DNA of 64,000 nt from positions 43,746,507 to 43,810,506 of the forward strand of contig CM050449.1 in assembly GCA_027563935.2 (NCBI GenBank), in the 5' to 3' direction. Below, in pieces: positions 11,058 through 22,140 of this stretch. A program made the translations under genes and the position numbers. The DNA comes from Costus lasius. Its lineage: Eukaryota > Streptophyta > Magnoliopsida > Zingiberales > Costaceae. Positions within the stretch are counted from its first letter, which is position 1. Every line of letters starts with the position of its first letter. The notes under the pieces were generated by a model. It searched no databases. It was not told the origin of the DNA and was given only the letters and a program-made list of their open reading frames with translations.

Positions 11058-14000
11058 CTAATGGTTGAGAACTCTCAAACCCATATTATTACAGTGCTTC
11101 TCATGCTTCTGCTGCGCCAGAGGCTTAGTAAGCGGGTCTGCCAGATTGTCATCTGTATGAACCTTGCATATTTTGATCTCGCCACGATCAATGATCTCCC
11201 GGATCAAGTGAAACCGTCTCTGTATGTGCTTAGACTTCTGGTGCGACCGTGGTTCCTTTGCTTGTGCGATGGCTCCAGTGTTATCACAGAAGATAACCAA
11301 AGGATCTACACTTGAAGGAACAACACCAAGTTCTCTCACGAACTTACGAATCCACACTGCCTCCTTGGATGCTTCCGAGGCTGCAACATACTCGGCTTCT
11401 GTTGTGGAATCAGCAACAGTTGACTGTTTGAAACTTTTCCACACCACTGCTCCACCATTCAAGCTAAAAACATAGCCTGATTGCGATCGGAAATCATCCT
11501 GGTCAGACTGGAACGAAGCGTCAGTATATCCTTCAATACTGAGTTCTTCCTAACCACCATATATCAAGAACATATCTTTGGTCCTCCGCAGATATTTTAA
11601 AATGTTCTTGACCGCAATCCAGTGTGCCTGACCTGGATTACTTTGGAATCGACTGGTCACGCTTAACCCGTAAGCGACGTCTGGGCGAGTACACAACATC
11701 GCATACATAATGGACCCAATAGCCGAAGCATAAGGCGTATTGTCCATTTCATCTTTCTCAGTCTGTGTCTGTGGACACTGACCCTTTGAAAGATTCAGAC
11801 CATGTCTGACTGGAAGATATCCTCTTTTAGACCTTTCTAAATGGAATCTCTCCAGGACTTTATCGATGTAAGTATTCTGGCACAGCCCGAGAAGCCTCTT
11901 AGATCTATCCCTGTAGATCTTCACACCTAATACATAGGCTGCTTCTCCTAAATCTTTCATCTGGAAACATTTCCTTAGCCATGCTTTAACAGCATGAAGT
12001 TCAGGAATATCGTTTCCAATGATTAAGATATCATCGACGTAGAGGATTAGGAATGTAATCACGCTCCCATTAAACCTCTTATATACACACGGGTCATCTT
12101 CGTTCTTGATGAAACCAAACTCAGAGATTGATTCATCAAAACGAATATTCCAGCTTCTAGATGCTTGTTTCAGTCCATAAATAGACTTCTTTAACTTGCA
12201 TATTTTATGACGATCTGTTGGATTAGTGAAACCTTCAGGTTGTGTCATATACACATCCTCATCTAGATTTCCATTAAGGAAAGCTGTTTTCACATCCATC
12301 TGCCAGATCTCATAATCATAATATGCAGCTATCGCGAAAAGAATCTGAATAGACTTGAACATGGCTACAGGTGAGAAAGTTTCATCATAATCTATCCCGT
12401 AGATTTGTTTGAAACCTTTCGCAACTAGCCTGCCTTTATAGGTAACCACGTTACCATCCATGTCAATCTTCTTCTTGAAGATCCATTTGCAGCCTATAGG
12501 GATTACTCCCGGAGGCGGATCAACCAAATCCCAGACTTGGTTATCTGACATGGAGTCCATCTCGGCTCGCATAGCTTCAAGCCATCTAGCTGACTCCGGT
12601 CCACTGACCGCATCCGCATAAGTGAGGGGTTCATCATTATCAATGATGTAGACTCCGTCATAGCGCTCAGGCTGTCGACGGATCCTTCCCGATCTTCGCG
12701 GTTCCCGTGATATCTGAGCCTCAGGTTGTTCAATAACCTGTTCTACCGGCTCAGACTCATCCAACTGTGCTTGACTACTTTGTCCTTCCTCCGGATTCTC
12801 ATCCAGCTTTATTTCTCTCCCACTGGCTTCTTGCAGAAGAAACTCCTTCTCAAGAAATATTGCCGTCCGAGCAACAAAAACCTTGTTCTCCTTGGGATCG
12901 TAGAAATAATAACCCTTAGTTTCTTTAGGGTAACCGACAAAGATACATTTCTCAGATCTGCTCTCTAGTTTCCCAGAGGCGAGCTTTTTGACATAAGCCT
13001 CGCAACCCCAGATCCTGACAAATGTCAAGCTCGGCTGTTTCCCATACCATAGCTCATATGGCGTCTTTGAAACTGCCTTGGATGGCACTCGGTTTAGTAC
13101 CTTTGCAGCTGTTTCCAGTGTAAATCCCCAAAAGGAGTATGGAAGAGTAGCCTGACTCATCATAGAACGAACCATATCAAGTAACGTTCTATTTCTACTC
13201 TCGGACACACCATTCCATTGTGGTGTTCCTGGCGGAGTGAGCTGTGAGATAATCCCACACTCCTTGAGATAGTCAGTAAATGTATGACTCAAGTATTCTC
13301 CACCTCGATCAGAACGAAGTGCCTTGATATTTCGGCCTAGCTGATTCTGTACTTCATTCTTGAACTCTTTGAACTTGTCAAAAGATTCACTCTTATGTCT
13401 CATAAGATAGACATAACCATACCTACTGAAATCATCAGTAAAGGTAATGAAGTACTGATATCCACCTCTGGCATGTTTACTAAATGGCCCACACACATCA
13501 CTGTGTATGAGGTCAAGTAAACCTGAAGCCCTTTGACCTTTATTAAGAAAAGGTGACTTCGTCATTTTACCCATTAAACAAGCTTTGCATGTATCAATCT
13601 CCTCATAGGAGAATGATCCCAGCAGTCCATGATCATGCAACCGCTTAATGCGCTTCTTGTTAATATGGCCTAAACGACTATGCCAAAGCAAGGTGCTGTC
13701 ATCAGCATACTTGGCTTTCTTACTATCAATGTTTTGTATAGAATATTCCATGTCCAACATGAATAACCCATTGTTAATTGAACCAGTAGCATAAACAATA
13801 TTATCATGAGATAAAACACACTTTGAAATATTGCATTCAAAGGCAAATCCTTTCCTGACAAGAGCAGGAATGGAGATAATATTTTTGGTGATACTCGGTA
13901 CAAAATAACAATTGTTTAATTCCAATACAATGCCAGATGGTAAAGAAATGAAATAGTCTCCTACAGCAACAGCAGCAACCCGTGCTCCGTTTCCAACGCG

Positions 14001-14942
14001 TAGGTCTACCTCATGCTGTCCCACCTGCCTTCTTCTCTTGAGTTCCTGTACATTTGAACAAATGTGAACTCCACATGCAGTGTCCAACACCCATGAAATA
14101 GAAGAAGATGAAACCATGACTTCCGTCACGTAAATACCTGAGCCAGAGGCGATGCTTCCCCTCTTATCTCCTTGGAGCGCTTTACAGTCCTTTTTCCAGT
14201 GACCCAGCTGGCCACAGTGGAAACACCTGTTGTCCTTCGCCCGCTTTACCTTTTGTTTCAGAGCCTTACTGTAGTTCTTGACAGGGGCCTTGCCCTTCTT
14301 CCCCTTCTTCTTGTTCCTGGAAGGAACCATTAAGACAGAGGTTGAAGGCTTTCCCTTCAGAGTCTCCTCAGTAGTCAAGAGCATATTCAGCAGCTCTGCC
14401 GGAGCACAATCGATTTTGTTCATATTAAAATTAATAATGAACGCATCGAAAGAAGGCGGAAGAGACTGTAGAATTATGTCTACAGCAAGCTCCTGGTTGA
14501 TGGTATGCCCCAGTTTCTCCAGAGCCTCCTTGTGCCCAATCATCTTGAGCATGTGAGCTCCCACTGGGCTCCCTTCAGCCAGTTTGCTCTGAAAGAAAAG
14601 CTTTGTCAGATTATAGCGTTCTGTCCTCGCCTGTGCAGCATACAGCATCTTGAGGTTCGCTATAATCTCTATAGCCGACATATCCTCATGCTGACGCTGC
14701 AGCGGTGGCGTCATAGACGCTAGCATCAGGCAAGCGACATCAATGCTATCATTGACGTGCTTTTCATAGGCTTCACGAACCGCCCTTGCGGCGTTCGCAG
14801 CGGGTTGAGGCGGCACAGCCGTCTCGAGGACATACAGTTTCCTCTCTGCCTTAAGAACGATCTTAAGGTGTCCGAACCAGTCAGAGAAGTTCGGCCCAGC
14901 AAACTTCTCCCTTTCCAGTAGGGATCGCACATTGAAGCTCAT
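11058..14942 (-). pseudogene. Copia B gag-pol polyprotein with one internal stop
   Basis: The 1130-codon reading frame starts at ATG 14942 and ends at TAG 11550-11552. The same frame continues open to 11058, so only one stop lies between gag and the end of RNase H. Order: gag (about 1-230), zinc knuckle CFHCGQLGHWKKDC (about 238-251), protease with WVLDTACG (about 284-291), GAG-pre-integrase HSRLGHINKKRI (about 425), integrase core (HSDVCG, TDDFSRY, SDRGGEY), RT with YVDDILII, then RNase H (DNTGAIAQ, after the stop). The stop replaces the Gln codon present in C (CAG to TAG). Without readthrough the element lacks RNase H. The start is supported by alignment with A and E. Confidence 0.93.
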
Positions 14943-16796
14943 GGTGTTCGTTGCTGCAGGTATCTACAACAATGCAAGAACAGCAAGGTCAGTATCAATG
15001 TCTAGAATCAATCCAGGACTTAAGAAAGATTCTTTTTCTCACTATTTTATCTGACTGAAAAATCCATTAAACAGTCCCAAAGAGTAACACTCTTTTAGTG
15101 AGATGGGATCCAGATTTCATACTTGGTCTCCGCGTCTCGCTCAGGCGAGATAAGATACACAGAGAGTACAAGCACTAATCTCTGGTAGGCTGTCCCAGCC
15201 AATCGCCAACCCGTGCGATTCCCCTTCATCTGGGCAATCCAGCAGACTGTGCCAACTGAGTTGGTACAACACAGTCTCTGACCCCACAGATGGCTGCCTC
15301 CATGTGCTGCCATATGCGCCACATATGCAGCCTACATGGTCAAGCTGACCCGACCTACTCCCTGGACCACCATGTGCTATGCTGAGCAACGAGAAGCGAT
15401 AAATCCCTTCTCTGTAACACGCAGGTGTAATCCAGCACCGTCTGAAGATAGATGGACGTGCCCACTGAGTGGGTACAACACGACTCCAACGATAGTCAGA
15501 ACAGTGAGGTTTCGCGTCAGAAGGCTTACGAGCTTGATATTTTAGCGTTTGGATTTTAACGGTCTTTTATCTTCTTCACTATCATGCAATTCCTATGGTG
15601 ATAGCAGAAGATAAATAAATCATGCTGTTCTACTTATTCTAACAATAAAAGAAAGCATGGATCTTATGTGGTAAAAGCCCATAGCCTAAGTAAGACCTTA
15701 AGATACTTAAGTCTTCACTTGCATCTCTTTATGGGTCTTTAGCTCATTAGGTCCATCCCAGGGCCCTTGCGCCAAATTCAGCTCAGATGCACCCACCAGC
15801 TGAATGCGCCTCTGCGATGTGTGCTCTTGTCTAATCAAAATACATTTTGATCTATCTAGACTATCTTGACTCGCAGGTCAATTATACAATAAATAAATTA
15901 AAATTGTGATTCGCAGATCACAAAATAATTATTTACAATTTACCAGGCTCGCAGGCCCCAGCACAGCACACATTAAAAGGGCATCCCACATAAGATGAAA
16001 TAAACATGCATCATGGCATCAAAAACAACATGTGATCCATAGACAAAGTAAAATTTTTCAAAATCCCATTGGAATCAATTTTAGTTGTCTTATGTGTCCT
16101 ACTACCTTACAACGGTCCATTAGTAGGGATCCACTCATCCAGCTAGTCAGATCCTCTGCCCTTGCATGCACCAAGTCCTAACTGACTCGAGTTGACCTAA
16201 TGGTCAACCATGCATGCTACAAGGGCTGAACAACCCTCATGAGTTCTGGCAAGCGGGTGTGACCCCGGGCCTAACTCATGTGTGTTCAATAGCCGTCTCA
16301 ACCAGACCTCGCTACACGCCCTTGATGCAGTCAACCTATAGCCACCTCATGCTTGCGCACAGGTGCTATCAGGTCAACCCATCTAGGCTGTCAGATGGTC
16401 TGATCAGACTAGTTGGATCTTCCCTAGAGGATGCCTTCAACCCTACTAACCCGTCTAAGGGATTATAGCAGGCGCCACTTAGATCTATGGTGATAGGCGC
16501 GCAAGATGTAAGTTTTTGTAGAAAAACAACTACAACAAGCACAAACAAGTAACATGCGCCACTATGATAAACAAGATACATCAAATATCTAGCATGTCAA
16601 TCTTTGCATGTTAATAAACCAAAGATCTAGGCATGAGCGCAAACTTCTCCAAGCAATGATACAAGCGCAAACAAACTTATGTGCTCATAACCTCATGTAA
16701 GCGCAAGAAAACAAAGCATGAAGGGAGCGCAACAAAGCATCATGAGTGGATCACAATTTCAGCAAAGCAATCATATAGATCATACCGAAAACAAAT
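14943..16796 (-). promoter_or_regulatory. Copia B leader with three-hairpin array
   Basis: This is the untranslated leader between the PBS and gag. Hairpins on the minus strand: 15461-15473 (CCCAC, loop TCA, GTGGG), 15252-15264 (CCAAC, TCA, GTTGG) and 15135-15150 (TCTCGC, CTGA, GCGAGA). The first two continue across an A-C mismatch into TGT/AC pairs. A pyrimidine-rich TTGTTGTAG precedes the gag ATG. Compared with C, about 56 bases are missing near 15805, between two copies of AGGCGCAT. ORFs at 15095-15545 lie over the hairpins and look incidental. Confidence 0.75.
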
Positions 16797-16809
16797 GCTC
16801 CGATACCAA
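16797..16809 (-). other. Copia B primer binding site
   Basis: Read on the minus strand this is TTGGTATCGGAGC, one base inside the LTR end. It fits the initiator tRNA-Met 3' end with one change (CGG instead of CAG). Confidence 0.85.
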
Positions 16810-16810
16810 T

Positions 16811-18509
16811 TGTTGGGTCCCCTTCAAGGGGGAGCGCAAACCCTAAGCATGCATAATCTAAGAACTAGCATGAGCGGAATTAGGGTTTCAATAGATCGCA
16901 TGAAGTATATCTATATGATCAACTTTGTTTGCTTATCAAGATCAAGAGAAGATCTAGAAGATCTCACCATGGCCATGATTGGATGGCGCCTTGGAAGCAA
17001 GAGGGCGAAAAGGCTCTCCTCCAAAGAAGACACACACAAGGGATGAAGACTTACTCCTTGCGCAACTCTTGTGCTAGCAACAATTGCCAAGATGTCCTTT
17101 GTGTTGAGGAGATGAGATGATAGCTCCTTCTTGGCCGAAAGCTCTTCTTTCTCGTCAACCACACTCTTACTCCAAAGAGCAAAAACGGCGACAAGACAAG
17201 AGAGACAAGCGTTTTTGGCGTTATGGTGTTACAAGACTTCCCTATTTGGAAAGTCATCAAGACATGCGCTTATGTCTTGAGAACCAAATCAAAACGCCAA
17301 TTCAATTCGAACCATGCGTTCACATATGTGAACCGGTTCAATTGAATTCGGTCCAATCTCATTTGGTTTAAGAACCAAATTGAACCAAGCCAAGCCATGG
17401 TCTAAATCTCATATGAACCATGAAGGTTCAAGATCTAACCACACATCTCATGATGCTCTTGATCTCACCGATCTAGCATCAACACTCTCGATCGAAGCTT
17501 ACCGATCTCAAGCCCTAATCAATCAAACATGATCAGACCAGATCTCACTTACAATCAGAGTTTAAACTCCCTTAAACTGAATCAAAACAATCCAGTCCAC
17601 ACGATCTGACTCAAGTAAGCCATATCACCAAATTGTGCGACCCTGAGGGTTTCCTTTAAATGTCGGTAACGATAACTCACGTTATCACAATCAGTGAGGG
17701 GTATCTAGCAACACATCACTGTCTCCTGATATAAAGGAAAGAGTCTTCCAAGACTACACCCAAATCACAGCACAAGTGTGAATCCACTTCACAAGGCATA
17801 CATGTTTCCTTTGCCACTGGATGTTCTTATTGGACAAGCATGTCAAGCCTGTAACTCCAATACGATGAGCATGATTAGATCAGATGATCACAGTCATCTG
17901 GGTATGGTCATACAATTTCTCAATCATCTCATATAGGGGGGGCCCCTTTTAGAACATCACACTCCTTGAACAAGGAGATGGCAATCCTATATCTATCACT
18001 AGTGCCCTAACCTGACTCATGATCATTATCCAAGACAGTCTATAATCATTATGTTTCAAATGATATTGAACTACCTCAAAACAATGACAATCATCATTTA
18101 GAAACACAAGTGATCTCAAGTCAGAGGACATGTGCCACTTGGTGCTTACAAGGATCATTCACATTGTGACAAGCAATGGAATATCCTAGTAGGGTCAGTC
18201 CAGTACATCCAATGTACCCATGAGTCTACATCTTTTTCCATGCTCGAAGCATCCTATAAGATTAGAACACATATTAGTCTCAATCATATCAAGGCTGTCT
18301 CATGTTCACCAAGATATCTCGACTAAGGACATATGCATATCAGCCTAGCTGAACTGCGTTGAGACATTATTCAGAAGAACACACATTGCAGCAGATGATG
18401 TAACAATCTGAATAATAACCATTGCCTTTTATAAACATGATAGTTTATACAAATGATACTGTTACATTCCCAAGGCCTCAAACATTAGCCTTAAGGGCAT
18501 ACCCCAACA
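16811..18509 (-). repeat. Copia B 5' LTR
   Basis: It is 1699 bp, the same length as the left copy, with TG...CA ends. The target duplication CAATA follows at 18510-18514. It should hold the element's promoter; I could not place a convincing TATA box. Confidence 0.92.
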
Positions 18510-18658
18510 CAATAATCCCCCAGGCCTCTGGTGTTCAGCCTTCACAGTCTGACAGGTCAAACACCGAGATACGAACACCGCGACCTCCTTCTTCATGCCC
18601 GGCCACCAGAAATCTTTCTTCAAATCCTGATACATTTTTGTGACTCCGGGATGCAAGG
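18510..18658 (-). pseudogene. G1 integrase zinc-binding fragment
   Basis: About 50 codons on the minus strand encode [20 protein letters not shown] and the CLTCQ motif. This is part of the HHCC zinc-binding region of gypsy integrase, and it is nearly identical to G2 at 51773-51923. It continues the G1 coding sequence interrupted by copia B. It ends abruptly at 18655-18658, where the four bases AAGG are shared with the truncated LTR of copia C. Confidence 0.88.
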
Positions 18659-20321
18659 CTAATGTTTGAGGCCTTGGGATTATTTCAGTATCATGTATAA
18701 ACTCTATGTTTATAAAGGCAATGGTTGTTATTCAGGTTGTTACATCATCTGCTGCAATATGTATACTTCTGAATAATGTCTCAATGCTGTTCAGCTTGGC
18801 TGACATGCAGTTTTGTCCTTAGTCGAGATATCTTGGTGAACATGAGACAGCCTTGATATGATTGAGACTAATATGTGTTCTAATCTTATAGGATGCTTCG
18901 AGCATGGAATAAGATGTAGACTCATGGGTACATTGGATGTACTGGACAGACCCTACTTAGGATATTCAATTGCTTGTCACAATGTGAATAATCCTTATAT
19001 GCAAACAAGTGGCATATTTCCTCTGACTTGAGATCACTTGTGTTTCTAAATGATGATTGGCATTGTTTTGAGGTAGTTCAATATCATTTGAAACATAATG
19101 GTTATAGACTATCTTGGATAATGAGCATGAGTCATGTTAGGGAACTAGTGATAGATATAGGATTGCCGTCTCCTTGATTGGAGTGTGATGTTCTGAAGGG
19201 GCCCCCTGGATGAGATGGTTGAGAAAGTGTATGGCCATACCCAGGTGACTATGTTCATCTGATCTAACCACTCTCATCATATTGGAATTACAGGCTTGAC
19301 ATGCTTGTCCAATAAGAACATCCAGTGGCAAAGGAAACACATATGTCAAGTGACTTGGGTTCACACTTGTGCTGTGGTTTGGGTGTAGTCTTGGAAGACT
19401 CTTTCCTTTATATCGGGAGATAGTGATGTGTTGCTAGATACCCCTCACTGATCGTGATAACGTAAGTTATCGTTACCGACATTTAAAGGAAACCCTTAGG
19501 GTCGCACAATTTGATGATATGGCTTACTTAAGTCAGATCGTGTGGACTGAATTGTTTTTGGTTCAGTTTAAAGGAGTTTAAACTCTGATTGTAAGTGAGA
19601 TCTGGCCTGATCATGTTTGATTGATTAGGGCTTGAGATCGGTAAGCTTCGATCGAGAGAATTGATGCTAGATCGGTGAGATCAAGAGCATCAAGAGATGA
19701 ATGGTTAGATCTTGAGCCTTATGGTTTAATTTGATCTAGACCAAGGCTTGGTTTGATTTGGTCCTTGAACCAAATTCAATTGAACCAGGTTCATCAAATG
19801 AGCGCTTGGTTCAAGGGAGAAGAAAATGCGATCGTTCACTTGGAGTGAACGCATGAACGCATGATGTTAGTGGCTTGCTATTTTTGGAAGTTATGTTTTT
19901 CCAAAATAGCGTGAACGCCTCCACATTCGTTCGTGGGTGCATCTCTTTTCGCCTCTCCCTCTCGACGCCTCTCTCTCGTGTGGTGAGACTTCACGCAAAG
20001 GAGAAGAGGACTTGACAAAGCCAAGAGATCATCTCAATCTCCTTCACGCGATCAGGAGACCTTGGAGCTTTGCTAGCACAAGGAACGCCAAGGGAGTAGT
20101 CATCTTCACCTTGTGTGCGCCACCTTTGGAGGAGAGCCGCTCGCCCTCTTCTTCCAAGACGCCATCCAAGAAATGGCATTGGTATGATCCCCTTCTTGAT
20201 CTATACAAATTGTTAAGTTGATCTATGTTCATACATGCGATCCTAGGAAACCCTAGATTCCGCCCATGCAAGTTTTTATATGCGCATGCTTTAGGGTTTC
20301 GCCCCCTTTAGGGAACTTTCA
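18655..20321 (+). repeat. Copia C 5' LTR, 5' end missing
   Basis: It is 1667 bp long. It joins its 3' partner at the AAGGCTAATG word (26081) and lacks the preceding TGTTGGGGTATGCCCTT. It ends GGGAACTTTCA at 20321, right before the PBS. The ORF at 19937-20221 recurs in the other LTR and has no known domain. Confidence 0.9.
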
Positions 20322-20322
20322 A

Positions 20323-20336
20323 TTGGTATCAGAGGC
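20323..20336 (+). other. Copia C primer binding site
   Basis: TTGGTATCAGAGGC lies one base after the LTR and is complementary to initiator tRNA-Met. Confidence 0.88.
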
Positions 20337-22140
20337 ATGGTTCCTTGTATGATTCATATGATTGCTTATATGTGATCCTTGTTTGCGCTTAAGAGTAGAT
20401 CTAAATTTTATCATCATGCGAAACTACATGCTAGTTTGCGAAAATAGATGTAAGTTTATTACTTGTTGGCGCATGCATGATGATTGGCGCTTGTTGAATG
20501 GTTTTTCTCAAAACATTACTTGCGCGCCCCTCATTAGATCTAAGCGCCTACTTCAAAAGCTTAGACGGGTTATTAGGGTTGAAGTCATCGTCCAGTCTAG
20601 ACCCGACAGTCTGATCAGACCATCTGACAGCCTAGATGGGTCGACCAGATGGCACCTATGCGCAAGCATGAGGTGGCTATTGGTCGACTGCTGAAAGGCG
20701 TGTAGCGATGTCTGATTGAGACAACCAGTGAACGCTCATGATTAAGGCCCGGGGTCACACCTGCTTGCCAGAACTCATGAGGGATGTTCAGCCCTTCACG
20801 CATGCATTGTAGACCATGAGGTCGACTCAAGTCGGTTAGGACTTGGTGCATGCAAGGGCAGTGGGTCTGACTAGGTCTGATGAGTGGATCCCTATTAATG
20901 GACCGTTGTAAGGTAGTAGGGCACATAAGGAAATAAAATAAAGCCAATGGGTTTTTCGAAAAAAAAAAATTTTCTTGATTGGATCACATGATGTTTGTAT
21001 AACATGAATGATTGTCTATTTAATCTTATGTGGGCTGCCTAAATTTAATGTGTGCTGTGCTGGGGCCTGCGTGCCTGGATTATTATTTGTAAATTATTAT
21101 TGTGATCTGCGCATCACATTTTAATTAATTTATAAAGTGTAATTGACCTGCGTGTCAATCATGTCTAGATAGATTAAATTGTATTTTAATCAGACATGAG
21201 CACAGAGCACACTTGGCAGAGGCGCATGCAGTAAGTGGCTTCACCAGTGGGAGGTCTAGAGTTCGACTCTAGGACAGGCGCATTTTACCTGGTGGGCGCA
21301 TCTGAGCTGCAGTGGGCGCTTGGGCCCGGGTTGGGCCAGAGGAAATGCTAAAGACCCATGAAGAGCTCAAGTGAAGACTTAAGTTAATTAAGGTCTTACT
21401 TAGGCTTAATGGGCTTTTACCACATAAGATCATCATGCTTTTAATTTACTATTTAAGTAATTTAATAACTGCATGATTTATTCTTCTACTATCACCATAG
21501 GGTTTGAATGATAGTAAGAAGATAAAAGGACCGTTAAAATCCAATGTTAAATATCAAGCACGATAGCCTTCTGACGCGAAACCTCACTGTTCTGACTATC
21601 GTTGGGGCCGTGTTGTACCCACTTAGTGGGCATGCCCATCTATCTTCAGACGGTGTGTGATTACACCTGCGTGTTACAGAGAAGGGATTTATCGCTTCTC
21701 GTTGCTCAGCATAGCACGTGGTGGTCCAGGGAGTAGGTCGGGTCAGCTTGACCATGTAGGCTACATATTGAGCATATGGTAGCTATATGGAGGCAGCCAT
21801 CTGTGGGATCAGAGACTGTGTTGTACCAACTCAGTTGGCACAGTCTGCTGGATTGCCCAGATGAAGGGGAATCGCACGGGTTGGCGATTGGCAGGGATTG
21901 CCTACCAGAAATTAGTGCTTGTACTCTCTGTGCATCTTATCTCGCCTGAGCGGGACGCGGAGACCAAGTATGAAATCTGGATCCCATCTCACTAAAAGAG
22001 TGTTACTCTTTCGGGCTGTTTTGCTGGATTTTTCAGCCAGATAAAATAGTGAGAAAAGAATCATTCTTAAGTCCTGAATTGATTCTAACATTGATACTGA
22101 CCTTGCTGTTCTTGCATTGTTGTAGATTACTGCAGCAACG
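20337..22140 (+). promoter_or_regulatory. Copia C leader with three-hairpin array
   Basis: This is a leader of about 1.8 kb. Hairpins: 21618-21630 (CCCAC, loop TTA, GTGGG), 21826-21838 (CCAAC, TCA, GTTGG) and 21940-21955 (TCTCGC, CTGA, GCGGGA, with one G-U pair). Spacing is 208 and 114 bases, close to the other copia elements. At 21220-21283 two AGGCGCAT repeats flank a 48-base stretch absent from B that contains a B-box-like AGAGTTCGACTC. The leader ends with CATTGTTGTAG (acceptor-like) about 20 bases before the gag frame. Confidence 0.75.

Larger units (their letters stand above)
9339..18509 (-). mobile_element. Copia element B, full length
   Basis: This is a complete 9171-bp Ty1/copia element on the minus strand inside G1 integrase. 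It is flanked by CAATA (9334-9338 and 18510-18514). Both LTRs are 1699 bp (9339-11037 and 16811-18509) and look almost identical, so the insertion is recent. It has a PBS, a leader of about 1.85 kb, one long gag-pol and a polypurine tract. One stop codon and no frameshift were seen in the polyprotein. It belongs to the same family as C. Confidence 0.95.
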
